This document shows, in pieces, positions 40,192 through 48,688 of a stretch of DNA of 64,000 bases. Made by a program: the position numbers and the translations under genes. The notes beneath the pieces were generated by a model. That model had not been told where the DNA came from and searched no databases. It saw only the letters and a list, made by a program, of their open reading frames with translations. The stretch comes from Pectobacterium actinidiae (GTDB lineage: Bacteria > Pseudomonadota > Gammaproteobacteria > Enterobacterales > Enterobacteriaceae): positions 1,798,001 to 1,862,000 of the forward strand of contig NZ_JRMH01000001.1 of assembly GCF_000803315.1 (NCBI RefSeq), in the 5' to 3' direction. The stretch's first letter is position 1; each line of letters opens with the position of its first letter.

Positions 40192-41253
40192 ATGAAAAAT
40201 TTACCGAATTTTAATGCTCATCTGAAGCACATGATGCAATGGCATTTTTCTACGCACACAGGCACGCCTTTCTGGTTGGAAAGACGGGATACATTGGATT
40301 TTGATCCGTTGACAGACATCAACACTTTCGACGATCTGGCTCGTTTTCCTGATGTCGCTGATTTGCTCCGTGATGTGCCTGTCGAGCAGCTTATCCCCCG
40401 CGGTTTGTATGATGAGAAAATAGCGGGCGTATTTGAAAGTGGGGGCACTACCGGTAAGGCTAAACGGCTTGTGGTATTCCAGTCCTGGCTTGATGAATTG
40501 GTGGCGTGGCGGCTGGATCAACCACATCTCGATGGCCAACAATCTATGGGCAATACGCTGGCGCTTATCCCAACAGGGCCTCATGTCGTCGGAGCGATCA
40601 ATCGCTGTCGGGCGGCAGCCAAGGGCGGACTATTTTTTACCGTCGATCTCGATCCCCGCTGGGTTAAGAAATGTATCCAGAAAAATGATGTCGGGAGTAA
40701 GCAAGCCTATGCGGAACATATTATCGAACAGGCGGAAGATATTCTTTTTACGCAGTCTATTCAATATCTTATTGCCACACCGCCTATTCTTGAATGTATG
40801 GCAAGACGTCCCGCATTAATTAGCCGAATGAATCAAACGTTGAAAGAAATCACCTGGGGTGGGACGCAAATGGATCCTGATACCCAGCTGTTTTTACAAA
40901 CGGAAGTCTTTCCTTCTGTTCCTATTAGAGCCAGCTACGGCAGTACGATGATTTTAGGTGAGGCCAAATCACGAAACGTGCCTGATATCGCCATGCCAGC
41001 GATTTTCGATAGCTTTGCTCCCTATGTTCTTTTTGATGTTCAGGACGCGCAGACACGTACCCCTGTTGCATTTGGTTCGCGTGGTCAGGTGGTTATGCAT
41101 CATCTCAGCCGTTATGCCTTTTTCCCCAATATTCTTGAACGCGACACTGCGATTCGCATGCCACGAGAAGATGACTTCCCCGGCGTCGCAGTCAGTCAGG
41201 TTGCGCCGCTGTCGACGGTTGCCGGGAACGTGGTGATAGAGGGGGTATATTAA
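40192..41253 (+). CDS. ehpF: Adenylating enzyme, EhpF-like (atypical ANL superfamily)
   Basis: A 353-residue member of the ANL (acyl-AMP-forming) superfamily, much shorter than acyl-CoA ligases because the mobile C-terminal domain is reduced. The ATP P-loop-like motif FESGGTTGKAKR is at 81-92, and the aromatic-Gly motif RASYGSTM is near 247. It resembles EhpF of the D-alanylgriseoluteate cluster, proposed to activate a carboxylate of phenazine-1,6-dicarboxylate as an acyl-adenylate. The stop shares one base with the next start (TAATG), coupling it to the reductase. Symbol assigned by family resemblance. Confidence 0.8.
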   Translation: MKNLPNFNAHLKHMMQWHFSTHTGTPFWLERRDTLDFDPLTDINTFDDLARFPDVADLLRDVPVEQLIPRGLYDEKIAGVFESGGTTGKAKRLVVFQSWLDELVAWRLDQPHLDGQQSMGNTLALIPTGPHVVGAINRCRAAAKGGLFFTVDLDPRWVKKCIQKNDVGSKQAYAEHIIEQAEDILFTQSIQYLIATPPILECMARRPALISRMNQTLKEITWGGTQMDPDTQLFLQTEVFPSVPIRASYGSTMILGEAKSRNVPDIAMPAIFDSFAPYVLFDVQDAQTRTPVAFGSRGQVVMHHLSRYAFFPNILERDTAIRMPREDDFPGVAVSQVAPLSTVAGNVVIEGVY

Positions 41254-42662
41254 TGAACGATGTCTCTCCTTCTTCACATGTGGTGACGCCTGATAAGGCC
41301 ATAACCGATTATGGTATTGATGCTTCCGCATTAGGGCGCCGCTATGTTACACAACGGCGTATCTGGGTTAACGATCTGCTGGATGCTCCTGTTGCAGACA
41401 TGGGCGTCGCCCCCCCTATCTATATCCACAATACGATCGATGCCATGAAGTCTGCACCGGTTTTGCCGCTGGCAGAGATTCATGCCGCGATGACTGAAGC
41501 GGCGGAACGCTTCCAGTTCGGCATACTCGAGGGCTTATCCCCCGATGAATATTGCCAACGGGTGCACCGCACCACAGGGCTACCGTCCAACGTAATTCAG
41601 GAGGCGCTAGCGTCAATTGCCAACGCATTGCGAATAATGCCCGAAACTCTCGACGTTGGGATGCCGAAAGGGGCGAGGTGGTCCTGGCGCGATCCTGATG
41701 CATTGGCAGGATGCAGTCTTTTCAGCCGTAAAGGCGACACATTTGCGGTGCTTGCAGCAGGTAATGGACCCGGTATTCACGCACTGTGGCCGCAAGCTGT
41801 GGCGCTGGGCTACCGTGTTCTGGTCAGGCCGTCATCACGGGAACCGTTCACTGCACAGCGTGTTGTTTCCGCACTAGCCATGTCCGGTCTGGAAAATTAT
41901 GTCGCGTTCATTCCAACCGATTATCGCGGCGCTGATGCGTTGGTTGCCTCAACGGATTTTACATTGGCCTATGGCGGTTCTGAGATGGTTGAAAAATACC
42001 GACACCATCCGACAGTGCGAATACAGGGGCCTGGGCGTTCCAAGATCGTCGTTGGTGCGGATGCCGATCGTGATGAAGCGGTTGCCCTGGTAGCAAAATC
42101 TATGACCGATCTCGGTGGTGCTGCCTGTGTATCCACGAGCGCTGTACTGGTTGAAGGCGACGTCACGGATTTTTGTCAGCGACTACGGTTGGCGCTGAAG
42201 CATATCCCCGCGCATCGCTTGCCTCTCGGATCGGCCAACACTGTCGAGCAATTATCACGCGTATTGAGCGATAGCGTTAATCATCCGTTCGACGCGCCGC
42301 GAACGCCGTTTGGTTATCTTCTTCAGCCAGCCGTTATTGAGCTTAGCGAATCTGACGATCCACGGCTTCGGCAAGAATTTCCCTTTCCCTGCGTCTTCGT
42401 TGCGCCTTACCACGCGACGAAGAGCCTATCCATATTGGCGGGGTCGCTGGCCGTTAGCGTTTTCTCCCGCCAACGGAAACTACTCAGGCCGGTACTGGAT
42501 GAACCCAGTATCAGTAATGTTTATATCGGCGCTATTCCTACAACCTGGATGTCATCACTGGTTCCGCATGATGACTATCTCTGCACATTTCTGATGTGCT
42601 GCCGCGGCGTGCGCGTGAGTTCATTCTGGGATGACGTAACCACTACAGGGGAAATACAGTGA
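41253..42662 (+). CDS. ehpG: Aldehyde-dehydrogenase/LuxC-like reductase (EhpG-like)
   Basis: A 469-residue protein of the aldehyde dehydrogenase superfamily with acyl-reductase (LuxC-like) character. The Rossmann/pocket region is AVLAAGNGPGIHALWPQA, and the probable catalytic Cys292 lies in GGAACVSTSAVLV. The C-terminal part has SNVYIGAIPTTWM. Coupled to the adenylating enzyme upstream, it plausibly reduces the activated phenazine carboxylate to an aldehyde, the precursor of the hydroxymethyl arm of griseoluteic-acid-type phenazines. Family and context support this; the reaction is inferred. Confidence 0.78.
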   Translation: MNDVSPSSHVVTPDKAITDYGIDASALGRRYVTQRRIWVNDLLDAPVADMGVAPPIYIHNTIDAMKSAPVLPLAEIHAAMTEAAERFQFGILEGLSPDEYCQRVHRTTGLPSNVIQEALASIANALRIMPETLDVGMPKGARWSWRDPDALAGCSLFSRKGDTFAVLAAGNGPGIHALWPQAVALGYRVLVRPSSREPFTAQRVVSALAMSGLENYVAFIPTDYRGADALVASTDFTLAYGGSEMVEKYRHHPTVRIQGPGRSKIVVGADADRDEAVALVAKSMTDLGGAACVSTSAVLVEGDVTDFCQRLRLALKHIPAHRLPLGSANTVEQLSRVLSDSVNHPFDAPRTPFGYLLQPAVIELSESDDPRLRQEFPFPCVFVAPYHATKSLSILAGSLAVSVFSRQRKLLRPVLDEPSISNVYIGAIPTTWMSSLVPHDDYLCTFLMCCRGVRVSSFWDDVTTTGEIQ

Positions 42663-43585
42663 CAACACCTTATGCATTAATCTTTGGACCCGCAGACGTT
42701 TCACACATGATGGCGGATATGCAGCAACTCTATGCGCATCATCCGCAGGTTCGCACCCGGTTTGAACATATTGCCAGCGTGGCGGACGTGAGCGTGGCGG
42801 TAATTCTTCGTCAGGCACCGATTCCTGACGGTTTTTCATGCATGCAGGTCGTGTCACTCGGTTTGCTGGCCGGCATGTTGGGTATTACTGATAGCGTCGT
42901 TGCACAGCGCGGTGAACCCTGCTGTGCAGGCGGTATTAGCTTGGGTGAAGTTGCAGCGCTTTGTGCTTCCGGCGCATTGACGATCGCTGATGCGGTTGCG
43001 CTCATTCACTTACGGGTAGATCGACCAGAAACGGAGGATGAGACGGTAGGGTTCGTCCTGGCCATGCAAGAAGGCGATCGCGATTTTTACCATCAGCCGC
43101 CTGAAATGCGGATTTCGGTGGACTATGGCTTAATTCAACAAGGGGTCGGCTCGCTGCTAATGGTGTCAGGGCTTCGGCGGATGCTGGAAGGGAAAGGGCA
43201 GGAAGGGCCGGGGATGCTGGAGGTACTTCCACCTTCGCTCTGTCAATCTGCCTACCACACGCCATATCGGCAGCGCATTGCCCAGCAGGTACACGCTTAT
43301 CTCGAGACGAAAAATGTGTTTTCCCCGCGTTACCCGATAGTGACGTGTCTGGATGGACTTGATGTTGTGAACGATCCCGACGGCGTAAAGGTCATGAGTG
43401 TGCGTAGCGAAACGGAGCGGTTGTCTGTGCCTGCCATGATTCAACAGATACAGCGATTAGGCGCCGTTGAGACAGTGTGTATTGGTCCTTTCCTTCGCAG
43501 CCTGAATATGGATTTTGGTATGCCTGCTTCTTTTCGGGATGAGAAATGGGTGGCTGAAATTTATCCGGCGCCGTTGGCTATTTGA
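42659..43585 (+). CDS. Acyltransferase-like protein (FabD/AT fold)
   Basis: A 308-residue protein of the malonyl-CoA:ACP-transacylase fold. The nucleophile elbow GISLGE (Ser94), an Arg in ALIHLRV (Arg119) and the paired His in AYHTPYR (His200) are all present, so the catalytic set is complete. The GTG start overlaps the previous stop by 4 bp. There is no ketosynthase nearby. The carrier protein is the thiolation domain of the next gene, so it may move an aminoacyl or acyl group between that domain and the phenazine alcohol. This role is inference. Confidence 0.75.
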   Translation: MTTPYALIFGPADVSHMMADMQQLYAHHPQVRTRFEHIASVADVSVAVILRQAPIPDGFSCMQVVSLGLLAGMLGITDSVVAQRGEPCCAGGISLGEVAALCASGALTIADAVALIHLRVDRPETEDETVGFVLAMQEGDRDFYHQPPEMRISVDYGLIQQGVGSLLMVSGLRRMLEGKGQEGPGMLEVLPPSLCQSAYHTPYRQRIAQQVHAYLETKNVFSPRYPIVTCLDGLDVVNDPDGVKVMSVRSETERLSVPAMIQQIQRLGAVETVCIGPFLRSLNMDFGMPASFRDEKWVAEIYPAPLAI

Positions 43586-43606
43586 TCGCAAAAATCAGGA
43601 GGAACC

Positions 43607-45391
43607 ATGTCAGGTGATAATACGAATATGACGGCAGGGAATGTTTGTCGGCGAAATAGAGAAACCGCGAATGCGGTAGAGCAGATTCTTCATGCTTTTG
43701 CGCATCACGCAGATAAAATAGCGCTAATTAACGCACAATTCGCCGTCAACTATACGGAGTTTGAACGGCTTGTTGTCTCGGTTCAACAGTCGTTGATGAC
43801 GTCTGGCGTTAAAAGAGGGGATGTTATTGGGCTACTGTTATGCCGCGATCAATGGTTAGTCCCGAGTATGGTGGCGGCTCTGGCGATGGGCGTAACCTTT
43901 GTTCCACTAGACCCTGCCTATCCCTTATCCCGATTGCAGCAGTACGTTGAGGTCGCCAGACCGACGTTGCTGCTCAGCCACCCAGATAATGGCGCATTAG
44001 CACGTGAACTTCACGATAGCGTTATCTATCCCGAACGAGGCGCGGAGGGGAGTTGGGTATGTCTGGATATGCAACAGCACGATATTGCTTATATTTTGTT
44101 TACCAGTGGTTCAACGGGACAACCCAAAGGTGTCAGTATCGGGCATGAGGCGTTGGGTAATTTTCTCTCGGCGATCGGCAAGCGTTTGCACATGCAGGCC
44201 TCGGAAGTGTTTCTGGCGCACACGACGGTGGCCTTTGATATTTCGATTCTTGAACTGCTTTATCCTTTAACGCTTGGTGGGACGGTTCTGCTGGCGAGCA
44301 ATAGCGACGTGAACGAGATTGATCGTCTGCTTCCACTGATAGCCAGAAGCCATTTTGTGCAGGCTACGCCGAGCTTGTGGAAGATTCTGCTGGCGACCGG
44401 ATGGCGCCCTAACACCTCTGTGACGATTTTGTCTGGTGGCGAGGCACTACCATTGCCAGTGGCAAGGAAGTTGAATCAGACATGTCGGCGCTTATGGAAT
44501 CTTTATGGACCGACGGAAGCGACGATCTGGACATCCTGTGAATGCGTCGAGAAAGACGCGGCCTTTATTTCTATCGGTGAACCTTTAGAAAACACACAGC
44601 TACATGTTTTGGATGAGGATCTTCAACCTGCCACAGAAGGCCAGTTATATCTATCCGGAGTTGGTTTGGCGCTGGGCTATTACGGCAATACAGAGGGAAC
44701 GGCGAGTGCTTTCTTCCCCCATCCTGACAGCGGTATAAGAATCTATCGCTCAGGCGATCGAGTGCGAATGCACCCGCAGGGAAAATTGGAATGGCTGGGC
44801 AGAGGGGACGGAGAGATCAAAATCAGGGGAAATCGTATTGGTGTAAAAGAAATCGAACATGCCTTAGAAAATCTTCCTGGTATTGCGGGCGCTGTCGTCG
44901 CTGCTAAACCTTTCGCCGGGCACGGCGACGACATGCTGACGGCCTATGTGATCAGCCAGAACTCATTGTCAAAAGCGGAACTGGAGCAAGCGCTTCACAA
45001 GGTACTTCCTGCCTATATGGTACCTGATTTATTTGTGGTACTCGCCACTTTCCCTTTGCACCCCAATGGAAAATTCGACAGAAAATCGCTCCCTGAACCA
45101 ACGTGGGATAACACCTTGCACCATGAAACGCATGATGGGCTCTCTGTCCATCGCAACGCACGCTTTAACGCGGTGGTAGCGATTATTTGTGACGTATTTT
45201 CGACCACCCTGGGCCAGGCCGATTTTCATGAAACAGCAAATTTTTTCGATCTGGGCGGAAACTCTGCGCTAGCGGTGATTTCCGCAGGGATGATTGGCGC
45301 CAGGCTGGAGAAAAAAGTGCCTGTTTCGCTGATTGCTGCTTTAGAAAGTCCTAAAGCGATCGCGGAAAAAATACTGTATGCCGAGCAGTAA
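43607..45391 (+). CDS. NRPS adenylation-thiolation didomain protein
   Basis: A stand-alone amino-acid loading module of 594 residues. The adenylation domain (about 25-495) has A3 ILFTSGSTGQPKG at 163-175, A4 at 207-214, A5 NLYGPTEATIW at 298-308, and the A10 lysine Lys489. The thiolation domain (about 518-592) has its phosphopantetheine site Ser553 in DLGGNSAL. No condensation or thioesterase domain is present. Aligned by eye to GrsA, the pocket residues are D211, I212, L215, Q252, L275, G277, L299, I307, W308 and K489, a code I recall as glycine-type. It probably supplies the aminoacyl ester of an alanyl- or glycyl-phenazine. Confidence 0.88.
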   Translation: MSGDNTNMTAGNVCRRNRETANAVEQILHAFAHHADKIALINAQFAVNYTEFERLVVSVQQSLMTSGVKRGDVIGLLLCRDQWLVPSMVAALAMGVTFVPLDPAYPLSRLQQYVEVARPTLLLSHPDNGALARELHDSVIYPERGAEGSWVCLDMQQHDIAYILFTSGSTGQPKGVSIGHEALGNFLSAIGKRLHMQASEVFLAHTTVAFDISILELLYPLTLGGTVLLASNSDVNEIDRLLPLIARSHFVQATPSLWKILLATGWRPNTSVTILSGGEALPLPVARKLNQTCRRLWNLYGPTEATIWTSCECVEKDAAFISIGEPLENTQLHVLDEDLQPATEGQLYLSGVGLALGYYGNTEGTASAFFPHPDSGIRIYRSGDRVRMHPQGKLEWLGRGDGEIKIRGNRIGVKEIEHALENLPGIAGAVVAAKPFAGHGDDMLTAYVISQNSLSKAELEQALHKVLPAYMVPDLFVVLATFPLHPNGKFDRKSLPEPTWDNTLHHETHDGLSVHRNARFNAVVAIICDVFSTTLGQADFHETANFFDLGGNSALAVISAGMIGARLEKKVPVSLIAALESPKAIAEKILYAEQ

Positions 45392-45456
45392 GGTCACGTC
45401 CGGGGCAGGACAAAGCTAGCGGCACTCTGCATCATGCTTGTGCGAAGGGAGCAAAA

Positions 45457-45912
45457 ATGAATAACGAAGAACAACTCCATGAAATATGTCATTTCATGAG
45501 TCAGGAACGCCTGTTAACGTTGAGCGCTGCGGCAGAAGGGCAAGTGTGGTCTGCCAGTTGTTTTTATCATTTCCAACAAGATGAAATGACAATGTACGTC
45601 ATGAGTGATATTACCACACGCCATGCCAGTCTTATGCTTAAGGCACCCGAAGTTTCAGGGACGATTACGGGGTCTGACATTTCACTTATGCAACTGAAAG
45701 GGTTGCAATATCAGGCTGTTGCATCGCTGTTGTCGACGGAGCAGGAGGGGATCGCGCGTGCGCGTTATTATCAGCGATACCCGCTTAGCCGTGTCATGGC
45801 CAGGCCAATGTGGTCGTTAAAGTTAATAGAAATCAAATTCATGCAAAATCGTTTGGGCATGAAACGATGTATGTGCTGGCACTGTTCTACCCGGCCGGAG
45901 CGTGAATCATGA
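45457..45912 (+). CDS. UPF0306/YhbP-like protein (FMN-binding fold)
   Basis: A 151-residue protein resembling E. coli YhbP (UPF0306), a small split-barrel protein related to pyridoxamine-phosphate oxidases. Matching stretches are GQVWSASCFYHF, MSDITTRHASLM, SGTITG, YPLSRVMARPMWSLKLIEIKF and NRLG. The C-terminus carries three cysteines (KRCMCWHC) not typical of YhbP. Its role in the phenazine locus is unknown; flavin-dependent oxidation is possible. It is separated from the NRPS gene by 65 bp and overlaps the next gene by 4 bp. Confidence 0.78.
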   Translation: MNNEEQLHEICHFMSQERLLTLSAAAEGQVWSASCFYHFQQDEMTMYVMSDITTRHASLMLKAPEVSGTITGSDISLMQLKGLQYQAVASLLSTEQEGIARARYYQRYPLSRVMARPMWSLKLIEIKFMQNRLGMKRCMCWHCSTRPERES

Positions 45913-47327
45913 AGAAGAAAAATCTGGCTATTATTGGCGGTGGCGCAGCGGGAATGGTTGCCGCATGGCTATTACGAAATACGCACAACGTCACGCTCTT
46001 TGAAGCCAATAATTATATCGGAGGCCATGTTCACACGCAGCGAGTTGATATCGGAAACGGGATGAGTGTGCCGATTGATATGGGGGTTGAATATTTCAAC
46101 GAGCGTATTTCGCCTAATGTGTTCAATATATTACAGAGATTAGGTCTGGGAAGTTATGTTGCGCCTTCCTCTTTCCATGCATACTTTCCCAGTGAGGAAC
46201 AGTATTGGAGCAATGTCACATTGGAGGGCCCGTTACGTCAGGCCATTCAGGAGGAATGCAGTCGTTTCCAGCTTGGCATGTCTGAGGTGATGAGTTCTGG
46301 CGACCCTCGGTATAAAGCGATGACCATTGCGGAGTATTTAACTGAAAAAGGGTATTCTGAGACGTTTATTCATCAGGCTCTGTATCCCATGATGAGTATT
46401 TCTACGGGATGTAATGTTGATCTACGCGTATACCCACTGATGTTTTTTGCAATCTCATTTAATGCCAATCTGGTTTCGTTTTTTTCTCCAGGATACTGGC
46501 GCAAAGTTCGTGGTGGGATGCAACGCTATTTGCAGGTGCTCGCCGAGACGCTGGGAGATCACATAAAGCTTAATACGGCGGTGAAGTCGGTGAAGCCGTA
46601 TAGAGGGAAGGTTCAGGTCTGCTATGGCGATCGGGATGCCTCGTTCGATGCGGTGATTTTTGCCACATCGGCGGAAGTCACCTTATCTTTACTGGTTGAT
46701 CCAAAGCACAAACAACAGGAAATATTATCCCAGTTTGAATACCACAATATCACCAGCGTCGCGCACCATGATGCTGACTACCTTAATTCCGACACCCCAT
46801 TACATTATTTCAACTTTCGTCAGTTTACGGGTACCCAGGCGGATCATACTCATTTATTTGGCAGTGTGACTCGAGTGAACAATGCGTTAATGGCGTACCA
46901 GAATATTACGAAACCTTTATTGGTGACGCTCGATCCTACGCATCCTATTCGCGCTGAAAAAATCGTGAAAACGTGTCATTGGCGTGCAGCTAAACAGCGA
47001 CCTGCGGATTTCATGCATAAAATGCGATTACGCGAGTTACAGGGTAAAGACAACCTGTGGTTTTGTGGGGTCGATACCAGTTTAGCTGGGCATGAGGGGG
47101 CTGTCGTGTCTGGTATGGTTATCGCTGACAGGTTAGGGGCACCTTATCCTTATAAAGACGACACACTGGCGTTTATTCAATTTCGGATAACAAAAGATAT
47201 TATGGGCGTAAAAACACGTCATGAAGCTTTTAGCGATGCGCTATCAGGATTGATGTTTGTTTTCGCTAAAAAGCTCGCTCTTCATAAAACGCTGTCTTAT
47301 AAATTCGTGAAGGATTTCATTATGTAA
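45909..47327 (+). CDS. FAD-dependent oxidoreductase (amine-oxidase-like)
   Basis: A 472-residue flavoprotein. The FAD Rossmann motif IIGGGAAGMVAAWLL is at 8-22, followed by the acidic ribose-binding residue (LFEANNYIGGH). A C-terminal FAD segment near 385 (NLWFCGVDTSLAGHEGAVVSGMVIADRLG) is typical of NAD(P)-binding-Rossmann/amine-oxidase family proteins. It has no signal peptide. It overlaps the UPF0306 gene by 4 bp and is the last gene of the cluster. It could oxidise or hydroxylate the phenazine; substrate not predictable. Confidence 0.82.
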   Translation: MKKKNLAIIGGGAAGMVAAWLLRNTHNVTLFEANNYIGGHVHTQRVDIGNGMSVPIDMGVEYFNERISPNVFNILQRLGLGSYVAPSSFHAYFPSEEQYWSNVTLEGPLRQAIQEECSRFQLGMSEVMSSGDPRYKAMTIAEYLTEKGYSETFIHQALYPMMSISTGCNVDLRVYPLMFFAISFNANLVSFFSPGYWRKVRGGMQRYLQVLAETLGDHIKLNTAVKSVKPYRGKVQVCYGDRDASFDAVIFATSAEVTLSLLVDPKHKQQEILSQFEYHNITSVAHHDADYLNSDTPLHYFNFRQFTGTQADHTHLFGSVTRVNNALMAYQNITKPLLVTLDPTHPIRAEKIVKTCHWRAAKQRPADFMHKMRLRELQGKDNLWFCGVDTSLAGHEGAVVSGMVIADRLGAPYPYKDDTLAFIQFRITKDIMGVKTRHEAFSDALSGLMFVFAKKLALHKTLSYKFVKDFIM

Positions 47328-47490
47328 AAACAGTGGCTTCCTGAGTGATCTGGTTGGCGTCGGCGCAGGCGGTCATTTATATCGTAGCGCCGTTACTTTC
47401 TTCAATAAATGTAAACCTTGCCCCGTTTTTTTGCACAAACATTGCCTACCGCCTAAATTTACAGGACTTTTGTTGGATGGAGACAACGCT

Positions 47491-48657
47491 ATGTCCTACA
47501 GCCCGATGCTTCGCGATTCTGTTTCACACGCCGTATTACGACGATTTTCTGCTGCGCCGCATTGGCTGCTGCTTAGTGCAACGTTGCTGTTTTCGAGCCA
47601 GACTTTGGCGGCGGAACCGAAGGTGACGGAATTGCAGGATAAGTTGGATCATCCGTGGTCGTTAGCGTTTTTACCGGAAGAACAGGGGATCCTGATTACC
47701 GAACGCGCCGGGAATTTACGCTTGTGGAAAGCCGGTAGCGCGCTGTCTGCGCCGATAACCGGCGTACCAAAGGTTTTTGCGAAATCGCAGGGCGGATTAT
47801 TGGAAGTCGCGCTATCGCCGGATTTTGCGCAAAATCGGCGCATCTACCTGAGCTTTGCCGAAGAGGGTAGCGACGGTAAAGCGGGAACCGCTGTTGGCTA
47901 TGGCAAACTCTCCGAGGATAATAAACGCTTAGAGAATTTCACGGTCTTCTTCCGTCAGGAACCGAAGCTGTCGACGGGTAACCATTTCGGCGGCAAGCTG
48001 GCCTTTGATCGACAAGGGCATCTGTTTATTGCGTTGGGTGAAAATAACGAGCGTCCGACAGCACAGGACCTGGATAAATTACAGGGTAAAGTTGTTCGTC
48101 TGACCACGGAGGGTAAAGTGCCGTCCGATAACCCGTTTGTGAATACGCCTAACGCGCGACCGGAAATATGGTCTTACGGACATCGTAACCCACAGGGATT
48201 GGCGATTAATCCGTGGTCTGGCGCGCTGTGGGAGAATGAACACGGCCCGAAAGGCGGCGATGAAATCAACATTCCCAAAGCGGGCGAAAATTACGGCTGG
48301 CCGATTGCGACACACGGCATTAACTATTCCGGGCTGAAGATTCCAGAAGCGAAAGGAAAAGAGATCGCAGGGATGGTGAACCCCGATTTTTACTGGGAAA
48401 AATCGCCGGGGATCAGCGGAATGGCCTTCTACAATAGCGATCGTTTCCCACAGTGGAAAAACTCAGTCTTTATCGGTGCGCTGGCAGAGAAGAACCTGAT
48501 TCGTCTGACGCTTGATGGCGATAAAGTCGCGTCCCAAGAACGCTTGCTGAGCGATCGCGGTGAACGCATCCGCGACGTAAGACTGGGGCCGGACGGCTAC
48601 CTCTATCTGCTGACGGATCACGACAATGGCAAATTGCTGAAAGTCGGGTTGGAGTAA
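47491..48657 (+). CDS. yliI: PQQ-dependent aldose sugar dehydrogenase YliI
   Basis: A periplasmic six-bladed beta-propeller quinoprotein oxidising aldose sugars with PQQ. The start at 47491 (MSYSPMLRDS, 388 residues) has a GGATGGAG site. A signal peptide runs to about residue 41 (LFSSQTLAA then EPKV). Family motifs are LDHPWSLAFLP (active-site His), GNHFGGKLAFD, SYGHRNPQGLA and WENEHGPKGGDE. Synteny with E. coli yliI-yliJ-dacC-deoR marks the return to core genome, 163 bp after the phenazine cluster. Confidence 0.93.
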   Translation: MSYSPMLRDSVSHAVLRRFSAAPHWLLLSATLLFSSQTLAAEPKVTELQDKLDHPWSLAFLPEEQGILITERAGNLRLWKAGSALSAPITGVPKVFAKSQGGLLEVALSPDFAQNRRIYLSFAEEGSDGKAGTAVGYGKLSEDNKRLENFTVFFRQEPKLSTGNHFGGKLAFDRQGHLFIALGENNERPTAQDLDKLQGKVVRLTTEGKVPSDNPFVNTPNARPEIWSYGHRNPQGLAINPWSGALWENEHGPKGGDEINIPKAGENYGWPIATHGINYSGLKIPEAKGKEIAGMVNPDFYWEKSPGISGMAFYNSDRFPQWKNSVFIGALAEKNLIRLTLDGDKVASQERLLSDRGERIRDVRLGPDGYLYLLTDHDNGKLLKVGLE

Positions 48658-48688
48658 TCAATCAGGCACCTTACGGTGCCTGTTTCAC

